This document shows, piece by piece, positions 1 through 9,024 of a stretch of 20,000 nucleotides of DNA (positions are counted from its first letter, which is position 1; the number at the start of each line of letters is the position of its first letter). A program made the position numbers and the translations under genes. The notes beneath the pieces were generated by a model that was given only the letters and a program-made list of their open reading frames with translations, was not told the DNA's origin and made no database searches. The DNA is from Prorocentrum cordatum (lineage: Eukaryota > Sar > Dinophyceae > Prorocentrales > Prorocentraceae): NCBI GenBank assembly GCA_963575745.1, contig CAUYUJ010017650.1:1-20000 (forward strand), in the 5' to 3' direction.

Positions 1-1847
1 CCCGAGCTCAGCAACGAACTCTGCTGGAACACCATCGTCGCGATGCGCAGCTCCCTCCTGCTCAGCGTGACGGGCGGCGTCTCCACGGTGATGAAGGAGT
101 GTTTGAAGCTCTTCTTCGGCCAGCCTGCAGGTCCAGATCTTCGTCGAGGCGTGGCCCTGGACATATGTGGCCAGGTGTGCACGCGTCAGTAATCGCAGCT
201 TGCTACCCACCCCCCACCCCCCCGCCTTAAAGGGCGGAGGGGGGAGGGGGGTGGAGGGGGGTGCGATGGCTGTTGTTTCATTTTTCGGCAAGCGGGTAAA
301 ACCAACCAGGGTAAGGAAGAGGATGGAGGGTTGACGGGCGGAGGGTCGGGGGAGGAGGAGGAGGAGGAGGAGGGGGAGGAGGGGGAGGAGGAGGAGGAGG
401 AGGAGAAAGAGGAGGGGGAGGAGGAGGAGGGGGAGGAGGAGGGGGAGGGGGAGGAGGAGGAAGAGGAGGAGGAGGAGGAGGAGGAGAAGGAGGAGGAGGA
501 GGAGGAGGAGGAGGTGTACCCCTCTATCAGGTCGTGGTAGTGCACGGCAGGCTGCGGGTCATGATCCAGGACGAGCGGGCCCACAAATATGTCTGCCAGG
601 TGAAGGGCGCCACGGGCATCAAGCCCTGCATGCTCTGCAAGAACGTGGTGTGCCCCAGGAGCGACCTTCTCCCTGATCCGACTGGATGGTTGGTCCCTGC
701 GCACTGCGTCGACACATCGCGCTTCGATCTCTACACGAACGAGGAGATCCACGGCATGCAGCGGCGCCTCAGGGATGCAGCTGCGCGGGGCGAGATGAGC
801 GAGCTGAAGCGGCTCGAGATCCTCTACGGCTGGTGCTACCAGGAGGATGGCATCCTGCAGGGCCCGCACTTGCAGCTGCCGCTGGCGGACGCGCTCGCTT
901 GGGATTGGATGCATTGCTATATGGTGGGAGGGCTGTTCGAGAGAGAGGTAAGTGAACTACTGGCAAGGCTGGGCAACGTAGGCTTAGGCTACAAGTGCCT
1001 TGATGAATACCTTCAAGGCTGGTGTTGGCCTGAGGGCTATGCGGATGCGACAAGAGTGGTCTCTGGTGGGTTTCTGTCTGGCACTGCTTCAGAATACGTG
1101 TCGCTATCGCCAGTTCTTCAGCGTTTCCTCAATGATTTCGTTGCAAATGCTGATGCAGCCGTATATTTCAAGGCGGAGCTTGTCAGTGCATATTGCTTGT
1201 GTGAGGTAGTCAATTTGCTGATCATGAGCAACTCTGGCACTGTGACTCCACAGGCCCTTCAAGAAAAGATAGCTGCTCACATGGAGCGGCACGGGACCGC
1301 CTATGACGTTCAGCTTTTCAAGCCAAAAGATCACTGGATCTTGCATCTTCCTGGGCAATTGGCCCGCCATCATTGCCTCCTCTCCGCATTCCTCATGGAG
1401 AGGAAGCACCGCGTCGCCAAGCGCATGTCGTCGGGCCGCCACAATACGGTAGGATTCGAAAAAGGCCTGATGCAAGAGATTACTTTACAGCATCTCCACG
1501 ATGTGGGTCATCATCGTATTTTTGGCGTCGACTTGTTGGGCCCAACGCCTGCTAGCAAGCGCCTCGTGTCAGCGATTGCCAAGGTTCTGCCCGTAGGCGA
1601 CGCCAGTGACATTGTTAGCTCGGCGTCCGTTGCTGTGAATGGCCGTGCAGTTTGTATAGGTGATTGCGTGGTATTCGTGAACGATTCTAGGCAGATTGCT
1701 TTTGGTGTGGTCCTGTTCCACGCTAAGATTTGCGAGCATTTGGTAACGTGTATATCGGAGTGGGACCTTCAGGATATGGGCACCAATTCTGCGAAGTGCA
1801 TCGTGCTGACAGCCCCTGGTTTTTTACATGACCAGCAGCATCATTGA
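1..1847 (+). CDS. Plavaka/CACTA-like transposase-type protein, 5' partial, one intron (exons 1-174 and 531-1847)
   Basis: The gene is already open at base 1 and ends at TGA 1845-1847. Exon 1 (frame 1) contains WNTIVAMRSSLLLSVTGGV. Joining 174 to 531 keeps the frame (phase 0) and leads into the second exon, which has KGATGIKPCMLCKN (Cys-x2-Cys) at 601-641, then AWDWMHCYMVGG near 895-932, FKPKDHWILHLP near 1318-1353, and MERKHRVAKR near 1396-1425. The C-terminal part has an IGDCVVFVND-like segment near 1656-1685. This order (CxxC knuckle, D-x-M-H, then ERKH) is what I recall from Plavaka/CACTA-type DDE transposase relatives common in dinoflagellates and fungi. The Asp of DWMH and the Glu of ERKH are candidate catalytic residues by inference; the first acidic residue would lie upstream of the window. 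Exon 2 has no internal stop. No terminal repeats of a host transposon are visible here, so a domesticated gene is possible. Confidence 0.72.
175..530 (+). other. Spliceosomal intron, phase 0, mostly a GGA tract
   Basis: The donor is CAG|GTGTGC at 174/175 and the acceptor is CTATCAG|GTC at 530/531. Both fall on codon boundaries, so exon 1 and exon 2 join in frame. A TAA follows in the exon 1 frame at 190-192, so unspliced reading ends there. A G after the acceptor AG agrees with the AG|G pattern described for dinoflagellate introns. Start and end are inferred from consensus and frame only. Confidence 0.65.
346..515 (+). repeat. GGA microsatellite (purine strand +) inside the intron
   Basis: This is a nearly pure purine tract of GGA units with occasional GGGG and GAA interruptions. 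The frames through it encode only Glu/Gly or Ser runs and are not taken as genes. Confidence 0.97.
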
Positions 1848-1926
1848 ACCCTGCGTGTGGTTCCCTGCTGCTGAGGGCGGCCTTGCCACTGTGTTGTACC
1901 CGCATAAGTTAAAGCTGCGGGGTGCA

Positions 1927-2342
1927 ACTAAATAGTAAGGGAGGGTGAGGATGATGAGGATGATGGCGATGATGATGGCGAGGAGGAGGAGGAGGAGGAT
2001 GAGGAGGAGGGGGGGGGATGAGGAAGATGATGATGATAATGAGGAGGAGGAGGAGGAGGAGGAGGAGGAAGGGAGGAGGGGAGGAGGAGGATGGGGAAGA
2101 GGGGGAGGAAGAGGACGAGGAGAAGGCGGAGGTGGCGGGAGGAGGAGCAGTAGGATTGCGACGAGGATGGGGATGGATGAGGAGACGGCGGAGTAGGAGG
2201 AGGAGGAGGAGGAGGAGGAGGAGGAGGAGGAGCAGCAGCAGCAGCAGCATCAGCAGCAGCAGGAGCAGCAGGAGCAGCAGGAGCAGCAGGTGGAGGAGGT
2301 GGAGGATGTGGAGGAGAAGGATGAGGAGGAGGAAGAAGAGGA
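1927..2342 (+). repeat. Compound GAT/GGA/AGC microsatellite
   Basis: It starts about 80 bases after the transposase stop. GAT/GAG units (1945-2040) pass into GGA and GAA units, then a roughly 60-base AGC run with AGG interruptions at 2230-2290, then GGA/GAA again to about 2342. Apart from rare pyrimidines the + strand is purine-rich. Confidence 0.95.
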
Positions 2343-2853
2343 GTTCGGCTCTGTGCGCAGTTTCACGAGCGAGTCCGCGGGGGAGCAGCTCGCAACACGA
2401 GGCTGGGCACCGTTTGAAAATCGCCCATCCCTTCTGATCAAAGTGGCTGCATTTGTATTGTGTGCGATTATCTCTTTGGCTCGGCCTTCTCACCGCCAGA
2501 CCTTGCGATCCGCGTAAGGGGTGCGCTGAAATGAGGTCGTGGGCCCAAGTGGCCTGGGTGCCCCAACATGGCCTGGTCTGGTATGCGTGCTGGCATGCTG
2601 TTATGGCCTTGCGTGCCGTGCTGGTCTGGTCTGGTCTGCTGTGCTGGTCCGCCTGCATGCTCTGCCGTGTGGGCCCATTGGGGGGTCCTCGGCCTTGCAG
2701 GGCCCAGGGGTCTCAGGGCTTCGCAGGGTTTCCACGGGCCCCCGAGGGAGTCCATTGGGTCTTCTTTGGGAGGTTGCGAGGATGTCTCAGGCGGGGCGAT
2801 GGCTTCAACGCTCCCGAAGGGGACCGCCAGGATGAAAAAGACAGGCGCGGGGT
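2343..2853. other. Unassigned sequence with a short CTGGT-rich stretch
   Basis: No gene is supported. Between about 2566 and 2665 the words GGTCTG, GCTGG and TGCTGG recur irregularly, a weak minisatellite. A short + strand frame before about 2517 encodes one hydrophobic stretch (VAAFVLCAIISLA), but it is continuous with the Glu-coding microsatellite and has no recognisable family, so I do not call it. Confidence 0.5.
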
Positions 2854-3037
2854 AGGAGGAGGAGGAGGAGGAGGAGGAGGAGGAGGAGGGGAGGAGGGGG
2901 AGGAGGAGGAGGAGGAGGAGGAGGATGAGGGAGGAGGAGGAGGGGAGGAAGGGGGGGGAGGAGAGGAGGAGGAGGAGGAGGAGGAGAGGAGGAGGAGGAG
3001 GAGGAGAAGGAGGAGAGGAGGAAGAGGGGGGGAAAGG
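2854..3037 (+). repeat. GGA array, left arm of a purine/pyrimidine foldback
   Basis: About 184 bases of almost pure purine (GGA units with GGGG and GAA interruptions). It is followed after about 31 bases of ordinary sequence by a TCC array on the same strand. Confidence 0.95.
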
Positions 3038-3068
3038 CCACCTTCCTCGTCATCCTGATCATCTCATA

Positions 3069-3238
3069 CTCCTCCTCCTTCCTCCTCCTCCTCCTTCTTT
3101 CTCCTCCCCCCCTCCTCTCCCTCCTTCCTCCTCCTCCTCCCTCCTCCTCCTCCTCCTGCTACTCCTCTTCCTCGTCCTTATCTGTGTCCTTGTCCTCCTC
3201 CTCCTCCTCCTCCTCCTCCTCCTCCTCCTCCTCCTCCT
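3069..3238 (+). repeat. TCC array, right arm of a purine/pyrimidine foldback
   Basis: About 170 bases of CCT/TCC units, the complement of the preceding GGA array, so the two can pair as an imperfect stem around the short spacer 3038-3068. The purest part is 3196-3237. Confidence 0.95.
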
Positions 3239-3422
3239 TATTCTATTTTATCTCGTCCACTTTGGTTGGGAGCCGCCGTCTTCTTCGACAGGAATCGTCG
3301 CCACCTGGGGTGCTTTGCTGGATATCCAACTGGCTTCGCCACGTCCGCCGACCATTGGAGGAACGGAAAAACGTAGGGCTTCCGCCCCCTCCGCCGACCT
3401 ATGAGAAAACAAAGCCGAACCT

Positions 3423-3606
3423 TGGAGGAGGAGGAGGAGGAGGGGGAGGTTTGCGCAGGAGGGTGAGGAAAGGTGGGAGGGAGAAAAAGATGATGAGAAT
3501 GAGGAGGAGACGGAGGAGGGAGGGGAGGAGGAGGAGGAGGAGGAGGAGGAGGAGGAGGAGGAGGAGGAGACGGAGGAGGCGACGGAGGAGGCGGCAGAGG
3601 AGGAGG
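3423..3606 (+). repeat. GGA microsatellite
   Basis: GGA/GAA tract with a few interruptions near 3450-3475 and 3568-3598. It abuts the 23-bp tandem repeat directly. The 185 bases before it (3239-3422) hold nothing I recognise. Confidence 0.95.
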
Positions 3607-3696
3607 TTAGCCAGCTTACGCTAACCTGGTTAGCGCACTTGCGCTAACCTGGTTGGTGCGGCCTCGCTAACCTAGTTAGCGCGGCCTCGCTAACCT
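3605..3696 (+). repeat. Four tandem 23-bp units, each an imperfect palindrome
   Basis: Units lie at 3605-3627, 3628-3650, 3651-3673 and 3674-3696, each approximately GGTTAGCGC-n-GCTAACCT. Unit 2 carries a perfect 10-bp inverted repeat, GGTTAGCGCA with TGCGCTAACC, separated by 2 bases. A truncated fifth unit follows to about 3712. Confidence 0.9.
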
Positions 3697-3715
3697 ACTT
3701 AGCTAACTCGGCTTT

Positions 3716-3755
3716 AACCGCTCTATCTGCGTACCAACCGCTCTATCTGCATACC
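3716..3755 (+). repeat. Tandem duplication of a 20-bp unit
   Basis: AACCGCTCTATCTGCGTACC at 3716-3735 is repeated at 3736-3755 with one change (G to A). A third AACC follows. Confidence 0.9.
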
Positions 3756-3792
3756 AACCACCCCGGCGATCCCAGTAGAGGGTTTTAGACTA

Positions 3793-4020
3793 GATGCCGG
3801 ACGGTGGCGGTGTCTGCCAGCAGCTCATCTTCGCCGCTCCAGAATCCCCGCAGCGACTTGTAAAACGTCGCAGCGGGTCCGGGAGCGCTTCGGGCACGCG
3901 TCCACGCGTGCGGGCATGCGTGGAAGAGTTCCCGGCAGCGCTTCAGAAGCGCTGCAGGGGGGCCCCAGAGCCCCAGAAGCGCTTCACGAGAGCGTCCGAG
4001 GGCCCTCGCTTTCCGGCGTG
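3793..4020 (+). repeat. Module A, copy 1 (diverged)
   Basis: It has the recognisable A head GCCGGACGGTGG, the Pro/Arg-rich GC core, and a shortened inverted repeat TCCACGCGTGC/GCATGCGTGGA at 3901-3924. It is the most diverged copy. Confidence 0.8.
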
Positions 4021-4022
4021 TA

Positions 4023-4084
4023 TAACTCGTATAGAGCTCCCCTTAGCAAGTTATTGCTAGAAGCTTAAGAGTAATTCCGGGGCG
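4023..4084 (+). repeat. Module B, copy 1
   Basis: ACTCGTATAGAGCT, then TTAGCAAGTTATTGCTAGAAGCTTAAG in two parts. TAGCAA-GTTA-TTGCTA is a perfect 6-bp stem with a 4-base loop, extended by the flanking AGCT and AAGCTT. Confidence 0.75.
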
Positions 4085-4217
4085 CAGGAGAGCCGGCACC
4101 TCGTAGAGCTCTTCGGCATCGATGAGCTAGAGGAATTCTGGCGCAGGGTGGAGCCAGTAACCCGTAGAGCTTTCCTTAGCATGTTCTTCCCGGAGAGCTC
4201 GCTGAGAGCTAACGGGT
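4085..4217 (+). repeat. Mixed fragments of modules C, B and the A leader
   Basis: CCTCGTAGAGCTC at 4099-4111 begins a C fragment (AGCTAGAGGAATTC near 4124-4138). A partial B follows from about 4160, then the A leader CCCGGAGAGCTCGCTGAGAG near 4189-4208, without the rest of A. Confidence 0.65.
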
Positions 4218-4270
4218 GACTCGTAGAGCTTCCTTTAGCAAGTTATTGCTGGAAGCTTAATTAAGAGTAC
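4218..4270 (+). repeat. Module B, copy 2
   Basis: It begins ACTCGTAGAGCTTCC and contains AGCAAGTTATTGCT and GGAAGCTTAA. The CTCGTAGAGCT at 4271-4281 joins it directly to the next A copy. Confidence 0.75.
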
Positions 4271-4281
4271 CTCGTAGAGCT

Positions 4282-4505
4282 AGAAGCCGGTCGTTGGTGG
4301 TGCCCGCCAGCAGCCCCATCTCCGCCGCTCCAGAATCCCCGCAGCAGCTCGTTCGACCCGGCAGCGTGTCCGGGAGAGCTTCCGGCAAGCTTCCAGGCGT
4401 GCCTTTACGCGTGCAGGCACGCGTGGAAGCGTTCTTGGCAGCGCTGCAGCAGCGCTGCAGGGAAGTTTTCCGGAGCGCCAGATAAGCTTTGCGAGAGCTT
4501 TGCAC
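4282..4505 (+). repeat. Module A, copy 2
   Basis: A head at 4282; 40-nt hairpin region at 4390-4429 (two 18-base arms around CGCG, a few mismatches). The 3' part diverges after about 4470. Confidence 0.85.
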
Positions 4506-4528
4506 GGCTCGCACGGCTCTCCGGGTTT

Positions 4529-4774
4529 TTCCCGGAGAGCTCGCTGAGAGCTAAAGGGTTTAAGATTAGAAGCCGGACGGTGGTGGTGCCCCCAGGAGCT
4601 CCTCCACGGCGGTCCACGTTCCCCGCAGCGCCTCCGGCGGCCCGGCAACTGGTCCGGGGGAGCTTCCGGCAAGCTTCCACGCGTGCCTGCATGCGTGCAG
4701 GCACGCATGGAAGTGTTTCTGGCAGCGCTTCCGCAGCGCGCCAGGGGGGCCCCCCTAGGCCCTCCGGGAAAGAT
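4529..4774 (+). repeat. Module A, copy 3, with leader
   Basis: The leader CCCGGAGAGCTCGCTGAGAG runs into GGGTTTAAGATTAGAAGCCGG. Hairpin at 4674-4713: 18-base arms starting CTTCCACGCGTGCC, loop TGCG, one mismatch. Confidence 0.9.
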
Positions 4775-4825
4775 AACTCGTAGAGCTTCCCTTAGCAAGT
4801 TATTGCTGGAAGCTTTAGAGTAATT
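4775..4825 (+). repeat. Module B, copy 3
   Basis: AACTCGTAGAGCTTCCC followed by TTAGCAAGTTATTGCTGGAA, a short foldback between two A copies. Confidence 0.75.
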
Positions 4826-5117
4826 CCCGGAGAGCTCGCTGAGAGCTAAAGGGTTTAAGATTAGAAACCGTGCGGTGGTGGTGCCCGCCAGAAGCTCTTC
4901 CACGGCGCTCCACGTTCCCCGCGGCGCCTCCGGTGAGCCGGCAACGGGTCCGGGATAGCTTCCGGTAAGCTTCCAAGCGTGCCTGCACGCGTGCAGGCGT
5001 GCATGGAAGCGATCCTGGCAGCGCTTCAGCAGCGCTGCAGGGGGGCCTCCCAGAGCTCTGCAGGAAAGATTCCCGTTCCCGAGGGTGTCTTCGCTCTCCG
5101 GGTTTTGGACGCTACCA
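4826..5117 (+). repeat. Module A, copy 4, with leader and tail
   Basis: Leader from 4826, hairpin at 4970-5009, and a 3' tail ending GTTTTGGACGCTACCAAG that also occurs near 6290-6300 and at 6634-6651. Confidence 0.88.
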
Positions 5118-6254
5118 AGTTCCGGGGCGCTGGAGAGCTAGTTGGCAAGAAAAATCTCGACGGACCTTTTGCTGACTTTCGGTCGGTTGAAAATTTTGTT
5201 CTCGAAATTCAACAATTCGTTTGAGCTCTAGTATTTTTTCCCGTGATATTCGATCTTATTCTCCCTCGCCATCTTGATCTCAGCTCGATCGGGTACCGGT
5301 TACTTTCAGAAAGCACACGGGCGGGATCGGCCGTTTCGAGTCATCTTGTCACGCGGTGTCGGTTTCTCAAGATATTTCGAGCTTCAGGACAGCTGAAGAG
5401 CTGGTAAGCACAGCTAATCGATTCAGAATGATCAGGCGCGTTCGCTTGTTAAAGCCAGAGGTGTGAATTCGGTCTGCTAGCCGAGCTAGTTGCGCAAACC
5501 TATTCGTATTATTCGAGTCATCTTGATAGGCTCTCTCGGTTTTCTGTACTTAACTCGAGCTACAGGACAGCTAAAGAGCTGATACGTACAGAATCTGATT
5601 CAGAATCATCAGTGGCCGTTGTCTGTTGAATCCAGAGCTCTGAACTCGGTCTGCTGCCCGATCTAGAATCGCGAAACTATTCGTGCTGTTCGAGTCGCTT
5701 GCGAGATGCTGTCGGTTCTCTGCACTTAACTCGGGCTGTGGGGATGGTAATCACTGGAATCGATTCGGAGAGACATCAGGCGCGTTCGCCTGCGGAATCC
5801 AGAGCTCCGAACTCGGTCTGTTGCCCGAACTAGGTCCGGGAAACTATTCGTATTGTTCGAGTCATCCTGAGAGGTGCTGTCGGTTTCCTGTTAACTCGGC
5901 TGCAGGGGGGGCTGCAGGGCTGGTAATCACAGACGCGTCCGCCTGTCGCATGCAGAGGTCTCAACTCGGTCTGATACTCGAACTAGGTTTGACAAACTAT
6001 TCGTATTGTTCGAGTCAACTTGAGAGGTGCTGTCGATTTACGCACGTAACTCGGGCTGTAGAGCTACAGAGCTCGTACAGAAGACAATCTAGAAGCACCG
6101 GGGGCGTTCGGCTGTTGCATCCGAGAGGTCTCAAATTGCCTGGGCTGAACAACTATTTTTTCTTTGTAATTTCTTTCGGCGTTATATGTTGTCAGGAAGC
6201 TCTACGAGCCCCCCGGCGGTAACAAAGGTTGACGGCTTACCGCCGGCGCCCAGT
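5118..6254 (+). repeat. Higher-order repeat 1: D-E1-E2-E3-E4-E5-F
   Basis: D (5118-5355) runs from TTCCGGGGCGCTGG through TTCTCGAAATTCAACAATTCG to GATCGGCCG. Five related monomers follow, starting near 5356, 5530, 5708, 5874 and 6027. Most share CGAGTCAT and TCAGAAT-type words, and each has private variants (for example E2 GGCCGTTGTCTG, E5 GTAGAGCTACAGAGCTCGT). F closes the unit at 6195-6254. It is the reference copy for the others. No open frame is conserved between copies. Confidence 0.85.
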
Positions 6255-6357
6255 TTCCCGTCCCCGAGATTCTCTTCGCTCTCCGGGTTTTGGACGCTAC
6301 CAAGTGGACGCTACCAAGTGGCCCACCCGGCCGCGGCGGACAATGTGACAACTTTTT
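6255..6357 (+). repeat. Junction of A tail and C/G head fragments
   Basis: The A tail (TTCCCGTCCCCGAGATTCTC) ends in a 14-bp direct duplication, GTGGACGCTACCAA, near 6288-6317. Then comes GGCCCACCCGGCCGCGGCGG, the C/G boundary sequence also seen at about 9086-9105. Confidence 0.65.
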
Positions 6358-6651
6358 TCCCGGAGAGCTCGCTGAGAGCTAAAGGGTTTAAGATTAGAAG
6401 CCGGACGGTGGTGGTGCCCCCAGGAGCTCCTCCACGGCGGTCCACGTTCCCCGCAGCGCCTCCGGCGGCCCGGCAACTGGTCCGGGGAGCTTCCCGCAAG
6501 CTTCCACGCGTGCGCGCGTGCGTGCATGCGCGCATGGAAGTGTTTCTGGTAGCGCTTCCGCAGCGCTCCATGGGGGCCCCCGAAGGCTCTCCAGGAAAGA
6601 TTTCCCGTCCCCGAGATTCTCTTCGCTCTTCGGGTTTTTGACGCTACCAAG
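6358..6651 (+). repeat. Module A, copy 5, with leader and tail
   Basis: Leader, head at 6396, hairpin at 6501-6540 (arms changed to GTGCGCGCGTGCG-type sequence), tail to GACGCTACCAAG at 6651. Confidence 0.9.
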
Positions 6652-6947
6652 CGAATAATTGAAAGATATTGGACAATTTATGTTGAGAAAGCAGATTTTT
6701 CGCACCTGTAAACGACTATGAGGGCCTCTCTGTCTTTGTATGAGCTCTGTAGGCGCACTTTTACTATCAAAACACTTGGCGGAACCATCTTCATGTCGAC
6801 ACGAAAAAATCAATGTTTCTTTCTTTTCTTTTTGTTCGAGAAATGCTTCCAGAAGCTCTCTCTTTCGACTCCGAGCACTCTTACGCGTGAAATGAGCTCT
6901 ACGAGGTTCTCGGCGGTGACCAGGTTGACGGTTCACTGCCGGGGCCA
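6652..6947 (+). repeat. Module G-F, copy 1
   Basis: G is AT-rich: TTGAAAGATATTGGACAATT, then TGAGAAAGCAGATTTTTCGC, TACTATCAAAACACTTGGCG and ATGTCGACACGAAAAA. It runs into F at 6895-6946 (AGCTCTACGAGG, GGCGGTGACCAGGTTGACGG). The C head is missing. Confidence 0.8.
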
Positions 6948-7051
6948 GTTCCGGGGCGCTGGTGAGCTAGTTGGCAAGAAAAATCTCGACAGACATTTTG
7001 ATGACTTTTTGGTCGGTTGAAAATTCGGAAATACTTCGTAGAGCTCTTCGG
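6948..7051 (+). repeat. Truncated module D
   Basis: CCGGGGCGCTGGTGAGCTAG to TTTGGTCGGTTGAAAATTCG matches the first 75 or so bases of D, then breaks off before the H array. Confidence 0.75.
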
Positions 7052-8161
7052 TTCATTCCGTCGAAAAATTCTTCCGAGCGAAGCCAGTGACCGACTTCGC
7101 GTTGGCAGTCAAAAGTGCAATTTCCCAGTTTTGCAGAAAATGCCATCAGAAGCTATCTGCTTGCACTTCTAGTTCTCTCAGGCGTCTGCTTGCACTTCTA
7201 GCTCCTCGTAGAGCTCTGATGGTAGAAGAGCTAGAGGAATTCGGCGACAGGGTGGAGCTAGTTGGCGAAGTGTCGAAAAGGGACGCGATCATACCTTCCG
7301 CGGCCTGGCTCAGCCGATTTTGCAGTTCTAACAATTCGTTTGGGCTGCTATTTGCGCAGAGCGAAGCTTGGCATTACAGAGGTTACCTCACAAATTCAAA
7401 GTTCATTCCGTCGAAAAATTCTCCCGAGCGAAGCCAGGGACCGACTTCGCGTTGGCAGTCCAAAAATGTATTTTTCCAGTTTTGCAGAAAATGCCATCAG
7501 AAGCTATCTGCTTGCACTTCTAGTTCTCTCAGGCGTCTGCTTGCACTTCTAGTGCCTCGTAGAGCTCTGATGGTAGAAGAGCTAGAGGAATTCGGCGACA
7601 GGGTGGAGCTAGTTGGCGAAATGTCGAAAAGGGACGCGATCATACCTTCCGCGGCCTGGCTCAGCCGATTTTGCAGTTCTAACAATTCGTTTGGGCTGCT
7701 ATTTGCGCAGAGCGAAGCTTGGCATTACAGAGTTACCTCACAAATTCTTAGTTCATTCCGTCGAAAAATTCTCCCGAGCGAAGCCAGGGACCGACTTCGC
7801 GTTGGCAGTCCAAAAATGTATTTTTCCAGTTTTGCAGAAAATGACATCAGAAGCTATCTGCTTGCACTTCTAGTTCTCTCAGGCGTCTGCTTGCACTTCT
7901 AGTGCCTCGTAGAGCTCTGATGGTAGAAGAGCTAGAGGAATTCGGCGACAGGGTGGAGCTAGTTGGCGCAATGTCGAAAAGGGACGCGATCATACCTTCC
8001 GCGGCCTGGCTCAGCCGATTTTCCAGTTCTAACAATTCGTTTGGGCTGCTATTTGCGCAGAGCGAAGCTTGGCATTACAGAGGTTACCTCACAAATTCTT
8101 AGTTCATTTCGTCGAAAAATTCTTCGGAGCGAAGCCAGTTCACGTTGGCAGTCCAAAAATA
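7052..8161 (+). repeat. Module H: three near-identical 350-bp tandem units plus a partial fourth
   Basis: Unit starts (TTCATTCCGTCGAAAAATTC) are at 7052, 7402, 7752 and, truncated, 8103, giving periods of 350, 350 and 351. Differences between units are scattered single bases or 1-base indels. Each unit contains a doubled CTTGCACTTCTAG, the CTCGTAGAGCT word (7205, 7556, 7906) and the C-like GCTAGAGGAATTCGGCG. A long + frame crosses two units only because small indels offset the period; I do not regard it as a gene. Confidence 0.92.
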
Positions 8162-8390
8162 CCTCGTAGAGCTCTTCGGCATAGATGAGCTAGAGGAATT
8201 CCGGCGCGGGGTGGAGCTAGTTGGCCGACCCGACCAAAAGAGACAATGTGATAACCTTGGGTCGGTTTTGCTTTGGCTTGAAAGATATTTTTCTCACGTG
8301 TAGTGGGTTATGCCGCGTCTTCCAGTTAAATTCTCAGGTCCGTAGCTGCAATATTATTATCAAAAGACTTGCTGGAACCAACTGCGTTCC
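8162..8390 (+). repeat. Module C plus diverged G
   Basis: C begins CCTCGTAGAGCTC at 8162 and runs to GGAGCTAGTTGGCC at about 8225. The G-like part has AGACAATGTGATAACCTTGG and TATTATCAAAAGACTTGCTG, sharing most with the copy at 12693-12905. Confidence 0.8.
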
Positions 8391-8930
8391 GAGTCATCTT
8401 GACACGCGTTCACGGTTTTCTGTACTTAACTCGAGATTGAGCTACAGAGCTGATGCTTACAGAAACCGATTCAGAATGATCAGGCGCGTTCGCCTGTTGC
8501 ATCCAGAGGCCTGAACTCGGTCTGCTACTCGAGCTAGGTCCGTAAAAGTCATCTTCACCAGTGATGCCGGTTTTCTGTACTCAACTCAAGATTCAGAGGA
8601 GCTACAGAGCTGGTACGCACATAACCTGATTCAGTATCGCCAGGCGCTTGCGTCTGTTGCATCGAGAGGCCTGAACTCGTTCTGCTAGTCGAGCTAGGTC
8701 CACAAGACTATTCGTATTTCTCAAGTTCTCTTTAGAGGCGCTGTCGGTATTCTGCACTTAACTCTAGCTGTAGCACAGCTACAGACGTGGTACGCACAGA
8801 AACCGATACAGAATCATCAAGGGCGTTTGGCTGAAGCATTTAGAGCTCTGAACAGAGTCTGCTTCTCGAGCTAAGTCCGCAACTATTTGTATGCGATCGA
8901 TTTTTAAGAGATTTCTGGCTCTCGCTTAAG
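8391..8930 (+). repeat. Three diverged E monomers outside a full higher-order unit
   Basis: Each has a TTCTGTACTTAACTC or TTCTGCACTTAACTC type head (near 8416, 8572, 8749), a TTCAGAATGATCAGGCGCG relative, and a GAGCTAGGTCC or GAGCTAAGTCC tail. They are not preceded by D. Confidence 0.75.
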
Positions 8931-9022
8931 CTTGCTTCACGTGTTCCGAGGAGCTGGGCAAGAAAAGAGCTCTACGAGGTCCCCGGCGGTATCCAGGTTG
9001 ACGGTTTACCGCCGGCGCCCAG
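8931..9022 (+). repeat. G tail plus F
   Basis: AGAAAAGAGCTCTACGAGG at 8961-8979, then CCCCGGCGGTATCCAGGTTG and GGTTTACCGCCGGCGCCCAG. F is joined with one extra base to the next C head. Confidence 0.85.
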
Positions 9023-9024
9023 TG

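Noticed and set aside
186-914. Long minus-strand frame rich in Ser
   Set aside because: Serine run is the complement of the GGA tract; the rest is antisense to the transposase-like gene.
948-953. Strong splice donor GAG|GTAAGT inside the transposase-like gene
   Set aside because: The frame stays open and the peptide beyond it is sensible and fits the family, so I read it as coding.
2290-2517. Plus-strand frame with a hydrophobic segment after a Glu run
   Set aside because: It depends on the microsatellite for most of its length, is short, and has no known family.
1909-2658. Long minus-strand frame rich in Leu/Pro
   Set aside because: It is a microsatellite translation with no motif.
3605-3755. 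CRISPR-like array
   Set aside because: Units are directly tandem with no unique spacers of constant length, and the context is eukaryotic.
4280-4903. Arg/Ala-rich minus-strand frames through A modules
   Set aside because: They are frames of a GC-rich hairpin repeat; different copies give different frames with no consistent product.
7087-7902. 271-residue frame across the H array
   Set aside because: The 350-bp period is not a multiple of three; the frame survives through 1-base indels, and the repeat shows no coding constraint.
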